DNA of 64,000 nt. Source: Psococerastis gibbosa. Taxonomy: Eukaryota > Arthropoda > Insecta > Psocodea > Psocidae. Positions 33,975 to 45,770 of the stretch are shown one piece after another. The stretch spans positions 37,934,469 through 37,998,468 of the forward strand of contig OZ020485.1 of assembly GCA_963971405.1 (NCBI GenBank), given 5' to 3'. A program made the position numbers and the translations under genes. The notes under the pieces were generated by a model that was not told the origin of the DNA, searched no databases, and saw nothing but the letters and a program-made list of their open reading frames with translations. How positions within the stretch are numbered: position 1 is the first letter of the stretch; the number at the start of each line of letters is the position of its first letter.

Positions 33975-34245
33975 TTCCAATTGAAGCGCCTAGAAGCCAA
34001 GGGGTGTAAGTGACATTTTTTACGTTTTGAAGTTAAGTGTACCATACTGTTACTCTAGCTATTATTTATCCTAAAAACTAACTGGAACAACGGGATATGT
34101 CATTTAGACAATGCTAGAATTCATAGAAAGGTGGTATGCCTATACATTTTCAATTGGATTACAAATTTTAGCATCAACTAACTCGAATCTTTAATTTTGT
34201 CACTTGCACCCCTTAGCTTCTAAGCCCTTCAATTTAAAGTAATTT
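33975..34245. mobile_element. Foldback element, AAGGGGTGTAAGTGACA arms
   Basis: TTGAAGCGCCTAGAAGCCAA with GGGGTGTAAGTGACA at about 33979-34015 is complementary to TGTCACTTGCACCCCTTAGC with TTCTAAGCCCTTCAA at about 34198-34232. The loop of about 180 bp is AT-rich. Confidence 0.7.
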
Positions 34246-34384
34246 TTTTACGCGGTTTACTGATGTGAAGTTGAAATAGTTGAAGACCTTACTGTAATCT
34301 TCTGGTATTATAAGTACTATTGTATATTAACGATTTGGCTGATTGTCTTCCCACCTGGGTTGCTCTGTTGCTCTTTCTAGACCA

Positions 34385-35408
34385 GGGGTCCCCAAACTTT
34401 TTTGTCCGTGGACCAATAGATTATTTTATGATTTCCCGTGGACAGGAATTATAGGATGATTTGTGCCTACACAATTACATGCTAATATTTGATTAAATGT
34501 TAAGGACTGGTATCGGTTGGATTTGAAAGTACAGGGCCAAAATTTGTTTTTTTCTTTATGAATTTGGGTACAGGTGTTACCTGTGTGCACTTAAGCCTAT
34601 TGGCCTATTGAGCCCCCTACAACAAAGAATCTACATCACTCTTCTACATCACTTTCTCGAGGCCTATCTCCCTCACGAGAGCCAGGATCTTGAGGGGATT
34701 CAGAAGTGGTAGGTCTTTTACATGTAACTGCAAGCTTTCCGAGCATGCTGCTCTTCTTCGTGCGATTGCATCGCATCGCATCGCAGGTCCTCCGCACCTT
34801 CATTGCAGAATCTGCAAGAGTATAGTTGTCTCCCTAAGAGACTCCAGATATTTAACCCCAGGGCCAAAGACGCCAAGGCCTGTTCTTGGTTTGGTACTTC
34901 CTAGCCTAGAGCCATCAGTATACCACTTGATTGTGTGACTATTGAGAATTCCTGCTGATTCGCAGCATTCTTCCATTGTCCCTAATATAGTTTCGAATTC
35001 CCTCCTAAAACAGTATTTTGGATGGATTCTATCGCTTGGCATATCCAGGCAGTGGTCAGACGTAGTCAGAGAGGCTGAGTCTCTCTTAATTGCCCTTCCA
35101 CTCCTAGTAATGCCATTTCTGCTGAAGTTTCCACTGCAACATGGAGGGGTGGGAAGTCCAGTACTATGTCCATTGCTGCAGTGGGACAGGATTACATAGC
35201 CCCTGTAAAGCATCATGTTAGAGAATACGGGCTTCTGAATGTAGCCATAATTTGGATTATTCAGAGAAAAATTCTCATGTGGTTTGATTTTGCCATGTCC
35301 ATGAAGCCATGACCAATGGTGGGCCAAGACTTACTGCATTTTTACTTCAAATATCTCAGCTGATTTATCTATCTTTTTATTTCATACTACAGTTTCGGAA
35401 CCCCTGCT
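34385..35408. mobile_element. hAT-like foldback relative, interrupted by a LINE
   Basis: It begins CAGGGGTCCCCAAACTTTTT and ends with the complement of CAGGGGTTCCGAAACTGTAG. Both ends match the element at 12060-13222: TTGTCCGTGGACCA and GTGCCTACACAATTA on the left, CAGCTGA and the CAAGACTTACTG region on the right. The LINE frame at 34644-35327 occupies the middle. No convincing 8-bp flank was found (TTCTAGAC and CTTTAACT). Confidence 0.7.
34644..35327 (-). pseudogene. Jockey/I-like LINE C-terminus with deleted RNase H
   Basis: The minus frame reads HCLDMPSDRIHPKYCFRREF and then IKWYTDGSRLGS with GLGVFGPG, the first strand and catalytic Asp of the RNase H domain found in I/Jockey-group LINEs. 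The rest of RNase H is absent. After a frame change come CRFCNEGAEDLRC, a CXXC zinc-like segment, and LLNPLKILALVREIGLEK before a TAG (34644-34646), which is the normal C-terminal end. It is therefore an internally deleted, frameshifted and 5'-truncated copy inside the hAT-like element. Confidence 0.8.
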
Positions 35409-37664
35409 TTAACTTATAGCCTAGGCCTAAATTAAATGCTATTACTTTTCATTTTTTAAGCATCATATTCACATTCAAATATATTTTCCAGATATCAAAT
35501 TGATCGGTAGTATGATTAAAATATGAGTGAAGTTGCAAAAATGAATTCTTAAAAGGGAAGGGCATTCAATTTAATTTCTTTTATTTCCAAGTAAGCTGCA
35601 ATAGTTCGATTAGGATGGTGAAGTGAAGTGAAATTAGATTGAGGAATGTACCTAACTGCTCCCTTTCATCTTTCCATTTTGTCAGTTACGGTAAGCTACT
35701 GTAAGTGTAAATTATAGGACATTTCACAGAAATTATTCACGTAGAAGACAAAGAAGCTCTTACGTATAGTAGTGCTTACATAATGTACCGAAGATATGGC
35801 AAATTAGTTTAATTAGCCGGGTTTCTTGGGTCTGACCACAACATGCAGCTACAAAGGGATAGTATAGGCCAACTTTATTTAATTAATTCCCATTAGATTA
35901 CCCAAATTTTCATTCCGATATTCCAATAAGTTACCGTAGGAACCCAGGCTAAAACTTGTAGGGATAATTCTTGCAACTAAGCTTCTTACATCCGATATCA
36001 AATTATACAACCTATAGGGAATCTACGGTGGAATGTATTAGGTCTAAGTAAATGTTAACCCATTGGAAATTGATTTAATTACGGTACCCCTGCTGGCCTG
36101 CTATCTAACAGGCGGCGGATTACGCTGCAGCATAGGTTGGCAGATTCGGAGGGGTGGCTAAAGTACCGGGGTGTCAAAATGTACCGGAATGATTTATAAA
36201 TAAAATAAATAAATATAGTTTAATTATATAATGTAAATCAGTGTTGTAAAAAACCAAAACGATCACATTTGTAAAATACACCAGGGTTCCTACAGTACAC
36301 ATACGCATTTATGAGATGAAATAACAACAGAGTGCAGAAGTACTAAGTTCTGGATTCTGTTGTCATTTCCACTTCCATACAAATTTAGTAGCTATTATTT
36401 CAAAGTAATTCCCACGCTTTTCCGGGCCTGTTCCAACGTACATGATTTTTATGTTTTTACTGCAAATCTATGATTTCATGTACACTAAATTTTCTCAGAC
36501 ACAGTCAAATGCGCGCCTAATGACAATAAAATCTGGATCCGCCTCTGGCTATAGCCTTCGTATTTCTTTACAATTGTCTTAAAAGTGATTTTTGGCAAGC
36601 CCAGAAGTGTATGTCACACTCCAAATACCACTAATTGGGACCTTCTATAGATTAGAGTATTCAGAGTGGACTTATGAGAGGGGAATTATATATAAGCTTA
36701 TAGGATGGTACCAAATAACTTATATTATATTAATACACTTAACATTAGTACCACATAATAACTTAGGGACAACTTAAGCACTTAAGGGACAAGGGACAAC
36801 ATAATGAATTGGGGGGGGGGGGGCAACTTAGTTACATAAGGGCTACATGATAACGTACTTACTCATACATCCATAGGAGCTTACTCCTACTTGCACCGTG
36901 TATCAACTCACATAGTGAATCAGTTCTGTCTCACTAGACTCTATCGACTCTATCTATAGTCTCTAACTATAGTCTCTATGCTTCTTCGAACCCAAGGTTC
37001 GTGATTTATACATTATGGCTAAGGACATACGTGACGACCGATATAACATTTACACAACAGAGGTTTGTCGTCTGTCCTCAGCCCTGAGCCTAGGCCAAGA
37101 AAAGCGTATGCTCTTGTGTTATGCCTAGGGCGTAACAGTGTATATAGCTCTAGATATTGCAGTCATTGGTGGCAGACCCTCGAATGCGTCTAAGGAAATT
37201 TTCACTTCAAAAAATGTTCTCCGCATGTCATTAATTGCAGTGAGGAAACTGGGGGTAAACGGGACGAGAGGTAGGGAGGTGTTGGAGTAATGGCGCATCG
37301 CGTAATTGATTTAAAATGGGACACCCCATGTCGCCTGTACGCCAGGGGACCTTTATTTTTATCATTCTATGATTAGTTTCAGTGGAAAAGTGGGACTTCT
37401 GCAAAAAAGACTCCCTGATTAATGATATTTTTACCCAGTCCAGCTTCTTCGTAATAGCATACATCTGTTTTTTACGTCTTCTCTAATATGTTTATTTTGT
37501 TAAATGAACTGAAAAGCTCAAGCACCTCATCTTTCAAGATTAGGGGGGCGGAGCACACCCGAAATCATTGCTGGCTAAACTCAATTAAAGTAAAGCCACA
37601 ACTATTTACAGCCCAACACCGACTGTAAGCGCTCCAAATGTGTTCCACATATATAAAGACATCA
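35409..37664. other. Unassigned sequence with poly(G)
   Basis: Poly(G) at about 36811-36822. Small local repeats (ACTTAAGGGACAAGGGACAA near 36775; CTCTAACTATAGTCTCTA near 36960). No gene, RNA or complete mobile element was recognised in 2.2 kb. Confidence 0.4.
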
Positions 37665-37860
37665 AGACATGTAGAGTAGTGGTACGGACTCTGACTTTCA
37701 CCCGAAAGGTTCCTTGGTTCGAGTCCTACACTTCCTGGCCATGCTTCGGAGGACATGTAAAACAGGCGGTCCCGGGCTTTCCTAGTTGAGTGTAAGAGAG
37801 CGCTTTATAGCCCCAACTCCGCTAGGTTGGCTTAGTAATAGAACAAAAAAGTCCTTATTT
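37665..37860 (+). mobile_element. tRNA-derived SINE, family A, copy 5
   Basis: Head GTAGAGTAGTGGTACGGACT (A-box region) and TTGGTTCGAGTCCTACA (B box). Body TGGCCATGCTTCGGAGGACA, end CTCCGCTAGGTTGGCTTAGT and an AACAAAAAAGTCCTTATTTA tail. One of the best copies. Confidence 0.85.
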
Positions 37861-38214
37861 ATTTTCTTTTCTTATAAAGAGTTTTAACAATGCTGAAGTT
37901 TTTTAATGATTTGGATTTTCCAAGCAACTTGTTGAGGTCCGTAATTATTCCCAATACTTATAAATTAATAATGACTGTGCCACTAGACACGACCACAAAT
38001 TACATACAATTAATATACTAGTAGATATTATAAACGTTGCTATGAACCTGAGTTATTTTATACACCAAGTCAGTTTGCCTAAGATTCAGCTTTTGTAATT
38101 AGATCAAGAACTCTCTAATGCGAGGTCGGTGGAATCCCCTCCTCAATACAACCCTGCCTCAGATAATACAACACTACACCACAGACAAAGACATGATTTA
38201 GTAATATTTCTGTC

Positions 38215-38595
38215 TGTGACATGTCAATATAAAACAGTAGCAATGTACATACTTCGGAAGAAAAGGACACAACTTGAAATCTATCAATTTACAGAAATTC
38301 AAGTTAAAGTTTTTTTCTTCTACTGAACTACCTGACAGTTTCGCCAAATACAACTGCCCTCCCGGGGATAATAATTATAAACACTACATTTACGACGTTT
38401 TTCTAGCAAAAGACAGATTAAAAAAATATATATTTTTATATTATTTTTTATTTTATTATTATTATATATATATATATTATTATATTTATTATTTTATTTT
38501 TTTATATTATATTAAGTTGAAATCGACAATTTTCTAGTTGTGTCTTTTTTCTACCGAAGTAGCGATGTATACCTTGATATAGTACGAGTGGGAAT
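38215..38595. mobile_element. Foldback element with AT-rich loop
   Basis: GTACATACTTCGGAAGAAAA and GACACAACTTGAAA at 38245-38285 are complementary to AGTTGTGTCTTTTTTCTACC and GAAGTAGCGATGTATACC at 38535-38575. The loop holds an AT-only tract at about 38420-38515. Confidence 0.65.
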
Positions 38596-39671
38596 TGCAA
38601 GAAATGAAATACTGTAATTTTTTTGGCTTTATAAGTATTATGTATGTATGTGTTCATATGTATTGGAATAAATATGCATAATTTCTTTTCATTCCTGGTC
38701 AGACAGACAATATGCATTGCAGTTCAATAGACAGCAGTAGAGAATCAATGTCGAATGAGCACACAGGGTTTTCCAGCGGCAACTCCTTGCCACCTCGTTC
38801 AACTTTTTTCATCTCGGCAAAGGTTTTTCCATTTCCATCGTATCGCTTCAATTTTCGTTACTCTATACTCTTCAGTCTTCAATGCCTCTAGGCGTCTTTC
38901 CCATTCTTTTTGGGATGTACTTTTGTAAGTAGCTTTGTAAGAAAGGCTGTTTGGTTGTTTCAGTTCGTATTATATAGTATTAACAAAGATCTTTTAAGAG
39001 TATGAAGACATGCAATCAGCCCCTTTTGTTGATACTATACAGTTTCTTAAAGGCTCAAAAAAAAGTCCTGACTGCCTTTTCATGAGCCTATGTCTACTTA
39101 TAGTCCCAAATATATCCCAAACTCTTCATAGATTTTCGGACACTACTGATATTCTTCCGGCATGAATTTTTGGTTGTTGGAAAAGTGGTACAAGCCTCCG
39201 ATATCAACCTGCACCGGCTACAAGTGATTGTGGACAATATAATAACGAAGGCTTTCATGGCCGGAGTCTAATAAGGGGACAGAAGAACCCGGGCTAATAG
39301 GCCGTGGTCGATGTGAAAGTAAACTTCCAAACGTTTCGTCAACAAGTGGCACTACGCACACTTCTAATAAGGTTGCATCGCGGAGGTACCGTATCAACTG
39401 ACTGATAATCTTATGATGATGGACAAGGCGTTGACGTGGTAATTACACTTCTCTTTCAAGTGAACTGTCACATCTCAAAAGTATTAAGTGCCTCGATAGT
39501 ACTACAAGTAAAAACTAAAAAATGGTCAGAACTAAAATTTGAATTATCTCAAAAGTCAATATTTAGAAATGTGTCACTTTTCTCGTGCATGAGCTATATT
39601 ATATCGCTCATGGCATAAGCATATTGAACACTAATTGTACTTAAAGAGCAGCAACGCACGGCGAAATTACT
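38596..39671. other. Unassigned sequence with a family J scrap
   Basis: AACCTGCACCGGCTACAAGT at about 39205 matches family J (9810-10365). Otherwise nothing recognised. Confidence 0.4.
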
Positions 39672-39679
39672 CCTAGGAC

Positions 39680-39732
39680 CAGGGACGGATTCAGCCCATT
39701 TTTTGGACCTGCCTCCTCTGTATCCGTCCTGG
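39680..39732. mobile_element. Minimal internally deleted family D element
   Basis: CAGGGACGGATTCAGCCC and CTGTATCCGTCCTGG are the two ends of family D with almost no interior (53 bp instead of about 177). Flanks CCTAGGAC and CCCAGGAG match at 6 of 8 bases. Confidence 0.65.
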
Positions 39733-39884
39733 CCCAGGAGGAGCACGAGTGATGTGACACTACTTTACAATAGTATATTGATAGTACATTTCAGTATTAT
39801 ACGGTGTATACAATATAACACTGACATAAAATTAATTTTGGTTAAAGAGTTAACCTCCTCGTTATACTCGAAATTAGAGAATAT

Positions 39885-39960
39885 AGAAAAACTGGACTTG
39901 GCAGGATTCGAACCTACGATGCTCAATAAGGGCATACGTGGAGAATTTGGAGTTTGCTGT
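39885..39960 (-). repeat. SINE head fragment with B box
   Basis: In reverse, TAGGTTCGAATCCTGCCAAG is a pol III B box followed by the AGTCCAG and TTTTTCTATATTCTCTAATTTCG body also seen at 59.3-59.8 kb and 60.24 kb. Confidence 0.6.
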
Positions 39961-39967
39961 ACTTGTC

Positions 39968-40250
39968 GGGGCTAGTGGTTCAGCGGTTTAGACGATGCTC
40001 CGGTTAGGGGTAGATCGTGGGTTCGAATCCCGCCAAATCCAGTATTGATAGCATACCTTCTGTATATTTATCGGTTTCGGTGGGAAGGTGGTACTTGTAC
40101 TTTTTCGAGTCTCTTCGCACAATGCGATCGGAGACGTGTCGTAACTCAGGCTCTCAGCACAATGTCATGTATTAATTTACTTATTGAGGCGACTGAAAAG
40201 GTCAATCAAAATTGTTTGTATGCGATTAACCTTCTCTTATTTAAAAAAAT
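39968..40250 (+). mobile_element. SINE family B, copy 2, with tRNA-like head
   Basis: GGGGCTAGTGGTTCAGCGGT contains an A-box match and GTGGGTTCGAATCCCGCC a B box, about 50 bp apart as in tRNA genes. The body follows (GGTTTCGGTGGGAAGGTGG, GATCGGAGACGTGTCGTAAC), ending TATGCGATTAACCTTCTC. I do not call a tRNA gene because the acceptor stem does not pair and the sequence runs into the SINE body. Confidence 0.82.
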
Positions 40251-43174
40251 CATATTTATTAGCGCACTATCTATCTATTTAAAACCTATGAATATTTCTG
40301 CACAGTATCCATGGAAGGAAGCAACGTGAAGACGTCGTTCAATCTTATTAAGCAAAACGTGAAAATGAGAACTATCACAGCATTGTTTACAGAGGTCAAA
40401 ACTAAGCTGTAAGCATGTGCCAGCAAGCACTTGGCTACGGCCATTATTCAACACCGGATATGGCATCAATCTAAGTCAAAACTTGATTGTGAAGAATGAG
40501 ATAAATTAAATTGAACAGAAGTAGAAAGTTATCTTGCCGAAATTTCTCATCAACACCACTATTAATTCTCAAGTGTAATTTTCTCAGGCTCTCTGCGACT
40601 GTGGAGGGCCTTATTTCGGGAGTTTCCTCATCGCCCTTATCGGCATTGTCGACATTAATTATACTAGTTACATTCAAGAGCGTATCCAGCGGAAAATTTA
40701 GGTGGGGGGGGGGGGGTTACATGTTGTATATGTAAGTTTAAAAGGTAATTTATTCGTTGAAAATTTGGGTTTTATTCAATTTTTATAAAAAAAAAAACTC
40801 TCTCCCACGTGAATCCGCCATTGGTTAGATAGTGTTTTCAGTTTTCCTTTTATTTGCCAGTTTCGATCATAGTTAGAGGGAACCCATTAGGTACATTAAG
40901 TTATATTGAGATAAGAGATGGTGTTAGGAGTGCCATATTTAAAATTCAAATGGAGTTTCTGATAAAAAGAAGTACTTACTATACGATATTGGCCAACACC
41001 AAATGGAAATATTTTGTTTGATAAATTACGGTATGGCTGAATGCAGACACCTATGCAGGATTTCACGTCGGGGTTTTGGATTTTATGTAGGTCTATATAT
41101 GCACAGGGCCATTCCATGGGTTTTGTACAAGTTCACATAGGCTAAAAGGAAAATTTTGAAAAAAAAGTATAGTCGTGAAATAGTGGTGTTTACGCACCGT
41201 ATCATACAATAGCACAATAGTAAAGATTTGATTTTTATATGTAAAAATTCAACGGCAAACAGGGGTGTGGGATTTCTTTTTAAATGTAGGCCCGAAATAG
41301 TAGGAGGAATTTAACAGCAGCACAGTTTAGATTTTGCATACCAAGACTTATTGAAATTACTCGCTTTGAAGGTAAAAAACTAAGCTTAAGGACGAAGACT
41401 TACTAATAAAAAATAGCAGATAGGGGAGTTCGGGGGTCTTGGCCAAAGTTTTTTTTTATATTTTAATATAATTAGCCTCGAAACAGTTGGTTTCTTGATG
41501 CAAGCGCGAGGTCTTATGTGATCGCCTCTGTCGCCCATTGTATCAACCGGAAGTCAAAAAAAAGGGCATGCATACGTGCCTGACTCAATGTTTGTCGCTG
41601 AAATATGGGTATTCCATTTCAACAAACAATAATACAACAATAACCGTAAACCGAAGTTTGTGAGGATATCTGACAATGTTTACGAGTAATTGGTGCAATT
41701 AGCTGAGAAATAATTTCCTATTAAATTCTTATCGAGAAAATACGAGGCTTCAGAGAAATTGCCGAGCCTGTGTCAAACATGAGCGATTGAAGTGAAATGA
41801 CAGTAATAAAGCTGTCTCGCATTCAATAATAAATAACGGAAAAGCAGAATAACGGATAACTCGAAACGCGGCGGCGGGCATACTATCAAATGGATTCACG
41901 TCAAGCTGATAGGCAACAAAGGATTATTGCCTTCTAATGAATTCCTGAATTACATCAAACATTTCAAGTACGGCCAAGGCCTATTTCGATATTTCATTTA
42001 TATTTTAATAATGCATTAGTGATAATTCGGAGGCTATACATATTACGCTACATCCACTCCCCTCTTTTTCAGAGAGTCGCTATATTTAATTAAAGTTCAA
42101 AACAAAATCGTTTATTGTAGAAATGGATTCTATAAATAAAACGATGCCATTAGTTCCGAAATAATGCATGGGTTAGATTAGACTCCTTTAAGAGGCAGAT
42201 GTCAAAACATTTCGTTGAGAAGAAATGGCCGAATTCGGCCAAAATAAATTAATTTCTCCGAGCCACAATGTTATAGGCAGATTTAAAATGCATAAAAAAT
42301 TCAAATTTTCTCAAAAAGCAGCCTATAATTCCAACTGATGTATAACTATACGGTACCTATTCTATTTAATCGATTTATTGCACTTTATCGGGGTTTTCAT
42401 AAGTAAAAATATTCCGGATGGGAAAAATTAAATTTAAGTCTAGCTGTCATGCTGACTTTGTTATGAATTTTTCATCGAACCACTTTCATAACTTTACCAC
42501 TGTGGAAAGATGAATTAATTAACTTAGTCAAAATGCCAAGAAGCCCATTACAAAGTATTTTGTAATCTCTCTCTTATATCCCCTAAACAAGTGCAGCGCA
42601 TTTTATAGGAACTTTTCTTGAATTTTCCAATGTAATCCGAAACAGTGACAGAGAGTGGAGGGGATGTGCATTGTACTGAAGGAAGTGGGCAACTGTGGCT
42701 TCCGATGGGGTCGGTCGACGGAAAACAAAGCAACACATTGTCAAGGGCTGCCACATTCAGAGTTTACTAACTGTAAATGCATTACAGACATGGACGTTCC
42801 ATTTTCTAGTGGAACGAGACTTATACTGTGAATAACTTTGGGTCCAAATGGAGCTTTTGTCTGTAAAGTTTAAACTAGATCAGAAAATTTTCAAATGCCG
42901 CCAAAAGACTTTACGTAGGTGGTTGGTATATTATGAATAGTTAAATAAATAAATAAATAAATTTTTCAGGTTACCTATATACTGTATATATAGGTACGAT
43001 ATATACATTGTGCACTTTAGATAGAATAATTCTGATCAGCAATTTCAAAGCACCGGTACGAGTGAACCCGTATATGTAATATAGGTATAATGAAGCCAAC
43101 AAGTTCTTTAGGTACCTACCTGTTTATAATTTGTTATATATTCCAGTTCTAACCGTCATGATGTTATTGCTTTC
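40251..43174. other. Long stretch without recognisable genes or complete repeats
   Basis: Contains poly(G) at about 40704-40715 and a TAAA microsatellite at about 42941-42962. Frames of 60-74 codons on both strands have no domain. 41.5-42.5 kb is the largest part that shares nothing with the rest of the window and may be unique sequence. Confidence 0.4.
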
Positions 43175-43945
43175 CAATTTAGAAAAGGAAAGCTTTGTGA
43201 TGGTCCAAATTTTCGATTCCAAAATTTCAACGGATTTACACGTTTTGACGTCCCAGGAACCCAAAAAACTGGTTTTTACGAAATGTCTGTCGCTCTGTCG
43301 CTCTGTCTGTCTGTCTGTTCATCGATTTCAGGGCAAACTACTCGGTCGATTTTGATGAAATTTGACAAGTAGGTTCACAAAAATCATACCTCGGGACCAT
43401 TTTTATTTTATTTTGGGCTAACTCAATTCGGGGGGTTTTATTATCAAAATACTCGATAAAAACGTCTACAAACAATATATCTCAAAAAATTTGAATTCAC
43501 ATATATTGTATTCGTTAATAATGTTAACAAAATGCGGGGGTCGCTTGCTCCTTGATAGTTTGCTTCTGGGGGTAAAAAAATAAAAAAAAGTCAAATTTAA
43601 TGAAAAATGACTAAAAATTAAGTTTTCTGCGAAAACTTTCTATTGATGATTTCTACTTTCAGGCATGGTTTAGGACTTTAGGTGATAAATTAAGTAACGA
43701 AACCGGACAGGTTGCTTTCCCTGAAAACTATTTGGTTTTGTGCAAAAAAATATTTTTTGAAAAAATTATAGAAAATTATAGAAAATTCAAATGCATTGTG
43801 TGCCCAGCCATTATTACTGTGTGGTAATGCGTATTGGTCCGACATACTTAATTTAACCATAGGAAAATTATTTACCATGAAAATCTCCTCCATCTACTCA
43901 TTGATAAATTGGAAAGCATGTTCGAGTAAACTCGGACCGGTTCTT
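43175..43945 (+). repeat. Dispersed repeat family K, copy 2
   Basis: Runs from GGAAAGCTTTGTGATGGTCC through GTCTGTCTGTCTGTTCATCG, GCAAACTACTCGGTCGATTT, TAGTTTGCTTCTGGGGGTAA and GGTTGCTTTCCCTGAAAACT to AAATTGGAAAGCATGTTCGA. It matches 15455-16340 in reverse over most of its length. A 74-codon frame inside is part of the repeat. Confidence 0.78.
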
Positions 43946-45212
43946 TGATATTGATATTGTTCGCAAAAGAGTATTGCACAATGGAGAGAGGCCGATGAAT
44001 GATAAGAAAGAATATTCTTCATTATTCATAATTATTTACATCTAGTAACTCTACAAATTGTCCTTTTGTTTGGCTCTGGAGTCTTTAGCTGATGAGTGTG
44101 CATGGACAGGACCCGAGTTTTATCAAAACACCTCGTAGGCTTGCATTGCATTTTATGACTGTTTGAATCAATATCAATAAATTAATAGTAAAAAAATAAT
44201 AGTACCCATACGAGTATAATCAAAAGTAGATATGCCAGTAGCTACAAAGAGCCGTTCAAAGGGCAAAGCATATTGAAAGCAACCTTTATAATATATGTAG
44301 TGACGCAAGTGAAGTGAGTGGAATAAAAATCAGAAAAAATTGAAGAAATACTATAGAAGTCAGGCAGCTGTATTATACAGTAAAATTTTATATAAAAAGG
44401 GTTTTCCTCGCTTTTCAAAGTCGAAAAGTTTTAATTTCCTGACAGCACTGCAGGTTACTCGAAATGAATGACTTTGACCTGCGGCGCTCATTTTTAGGAG
44501 AGGGATCTTCTGTGTGCGGGACTTGAAAAGAATGATTGCTCACAGCTACCTGTGGATCAATCCCATCTGCCGTTTACAAATTAGTTTTATCGAGACTTTA
44601 ACGTCATTCCTGTGCCTGAACTGTTCAGTCATTTTGTTGAACTGTTACTTGTCATATCGAAATATTTCCTGCGCAGCATGAGCCAAAAATGAGTAAAAAA
44701 GTACAAAATGTATAGTGATGATAAAAAAAGTGCTTAAATAATAATGTGGGATCATTACCAACACACTATACCTACTGTATACATCAGCAACATAATATCG
44801 ATCAAAGGGAAATTATATTTTTCGTGAACATTAAAAAAAAACTATGACACTACAACCCAGAGCCCAGAACCGGAGCATGAGGACTCTATCGAGCACTGCT
44901 CCCTTTGGGATATTGTTTTTTTTTTAAAGGCGACTGCAAGCTAGGGCTTGCTCTTATGCCCACCAAGTTTATTATTTTCGTTACAGTGTAATTGTGAACT
45001 GTGACCAACGAGGTTGCCCAGTTCTATGTATGTAATAATAATCTTTTCTTCGTTCTTTCTTTTCCTTGTCCAGTATTCCCTGGACAAGGAGCATATATTA
45101 CAAAAATACAATACATAATAATACCATCCCGCATCCCCAAGCTAGCGTTTATTTGGGACAAAAGACTCATAAAGTGCTGCTAAACAAGGCTTAATCATTT
45201 ATTTTTGTTATT
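43946..45212. other. Unassigned sequence
   Basis: No gene or definable repeat in about 1.2 kb. Confidence 0.4.
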
Positions 45213-45770
45213 TATTTATAATAATAATAATAATAATAATAATCGCCTTTAATTTAAAAAAAAAAAAACACAACAATGTTCGCAGCGAATATTGGGGCCT
45301 TACAATTAACTGATTAAAAAAAAATTATGATAAACTTTATAAGTAATAATCTCATACACACACACATTCACTCTCATTCATACAGCCATTCCAGCTCACT
45401 CACACTCACACTCACAGTTTCACGACACGCACTCATTCACTCACTAGGTATTGTTAGATGAGGTATTTTGAGTAGTTTTTCTATGTATGTACATATGTGT
45501 GTGAGTGTGTGAATGCTACCTGAGTTAGATTTGGGCTATATTTCCTGGATTGTACATGAACATCAACACATCGTTGACTTGCTCCTCCGCGTCTCCCAGG
45601 TTTTGACGTGTGGTCGCATGGGGGGACCATCGACGATATGGGGAGAGGAGTCTGCATTCCACCAGAAGGTGCCTAAGAGAGATCTCCTTTGGTTCATTGG
45701 TTGGGATATTGTGGTCAGCAGCTTACCTGGCACACGCCTTTTCCTCCAACGATGAAGGTAAGATACCCAT
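45213..45770 (-). pseudogene. LINE 3' end: ORF C-terminus, UTR and (ATT)n tail
   Basis: The minus frame reads PTNEPKEISLRHLLVECRLL and SPYRRW, then EEQVNDVLMFMYN before a TAA (45525-45527). The SLRHLLxECxLLxPxR segment is the usual region after the RT domain in several LINE groups. An in-frame TAA interrupts it further upstream near 45727. The 3' UTR is CA/TCA-rich (45357-45510), then AATTAAAGGCGATT and an ATT repeat tail (45215-45245). A LINE 3' end with a microsatellite tail explains all of it. Confidence 0.72.

Noticed and set aside
39968..40041. Possible functional tRNA gene
   Set aside because: A and B boxes are present, but the acceptor stem does not pair and the sequence continues into the SINE B body.
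45357..45510. CA/TCA-rich stretch as an independent satellite
   Set aside because: Better explained as the 3' UTR of the LINE ending at 45213.
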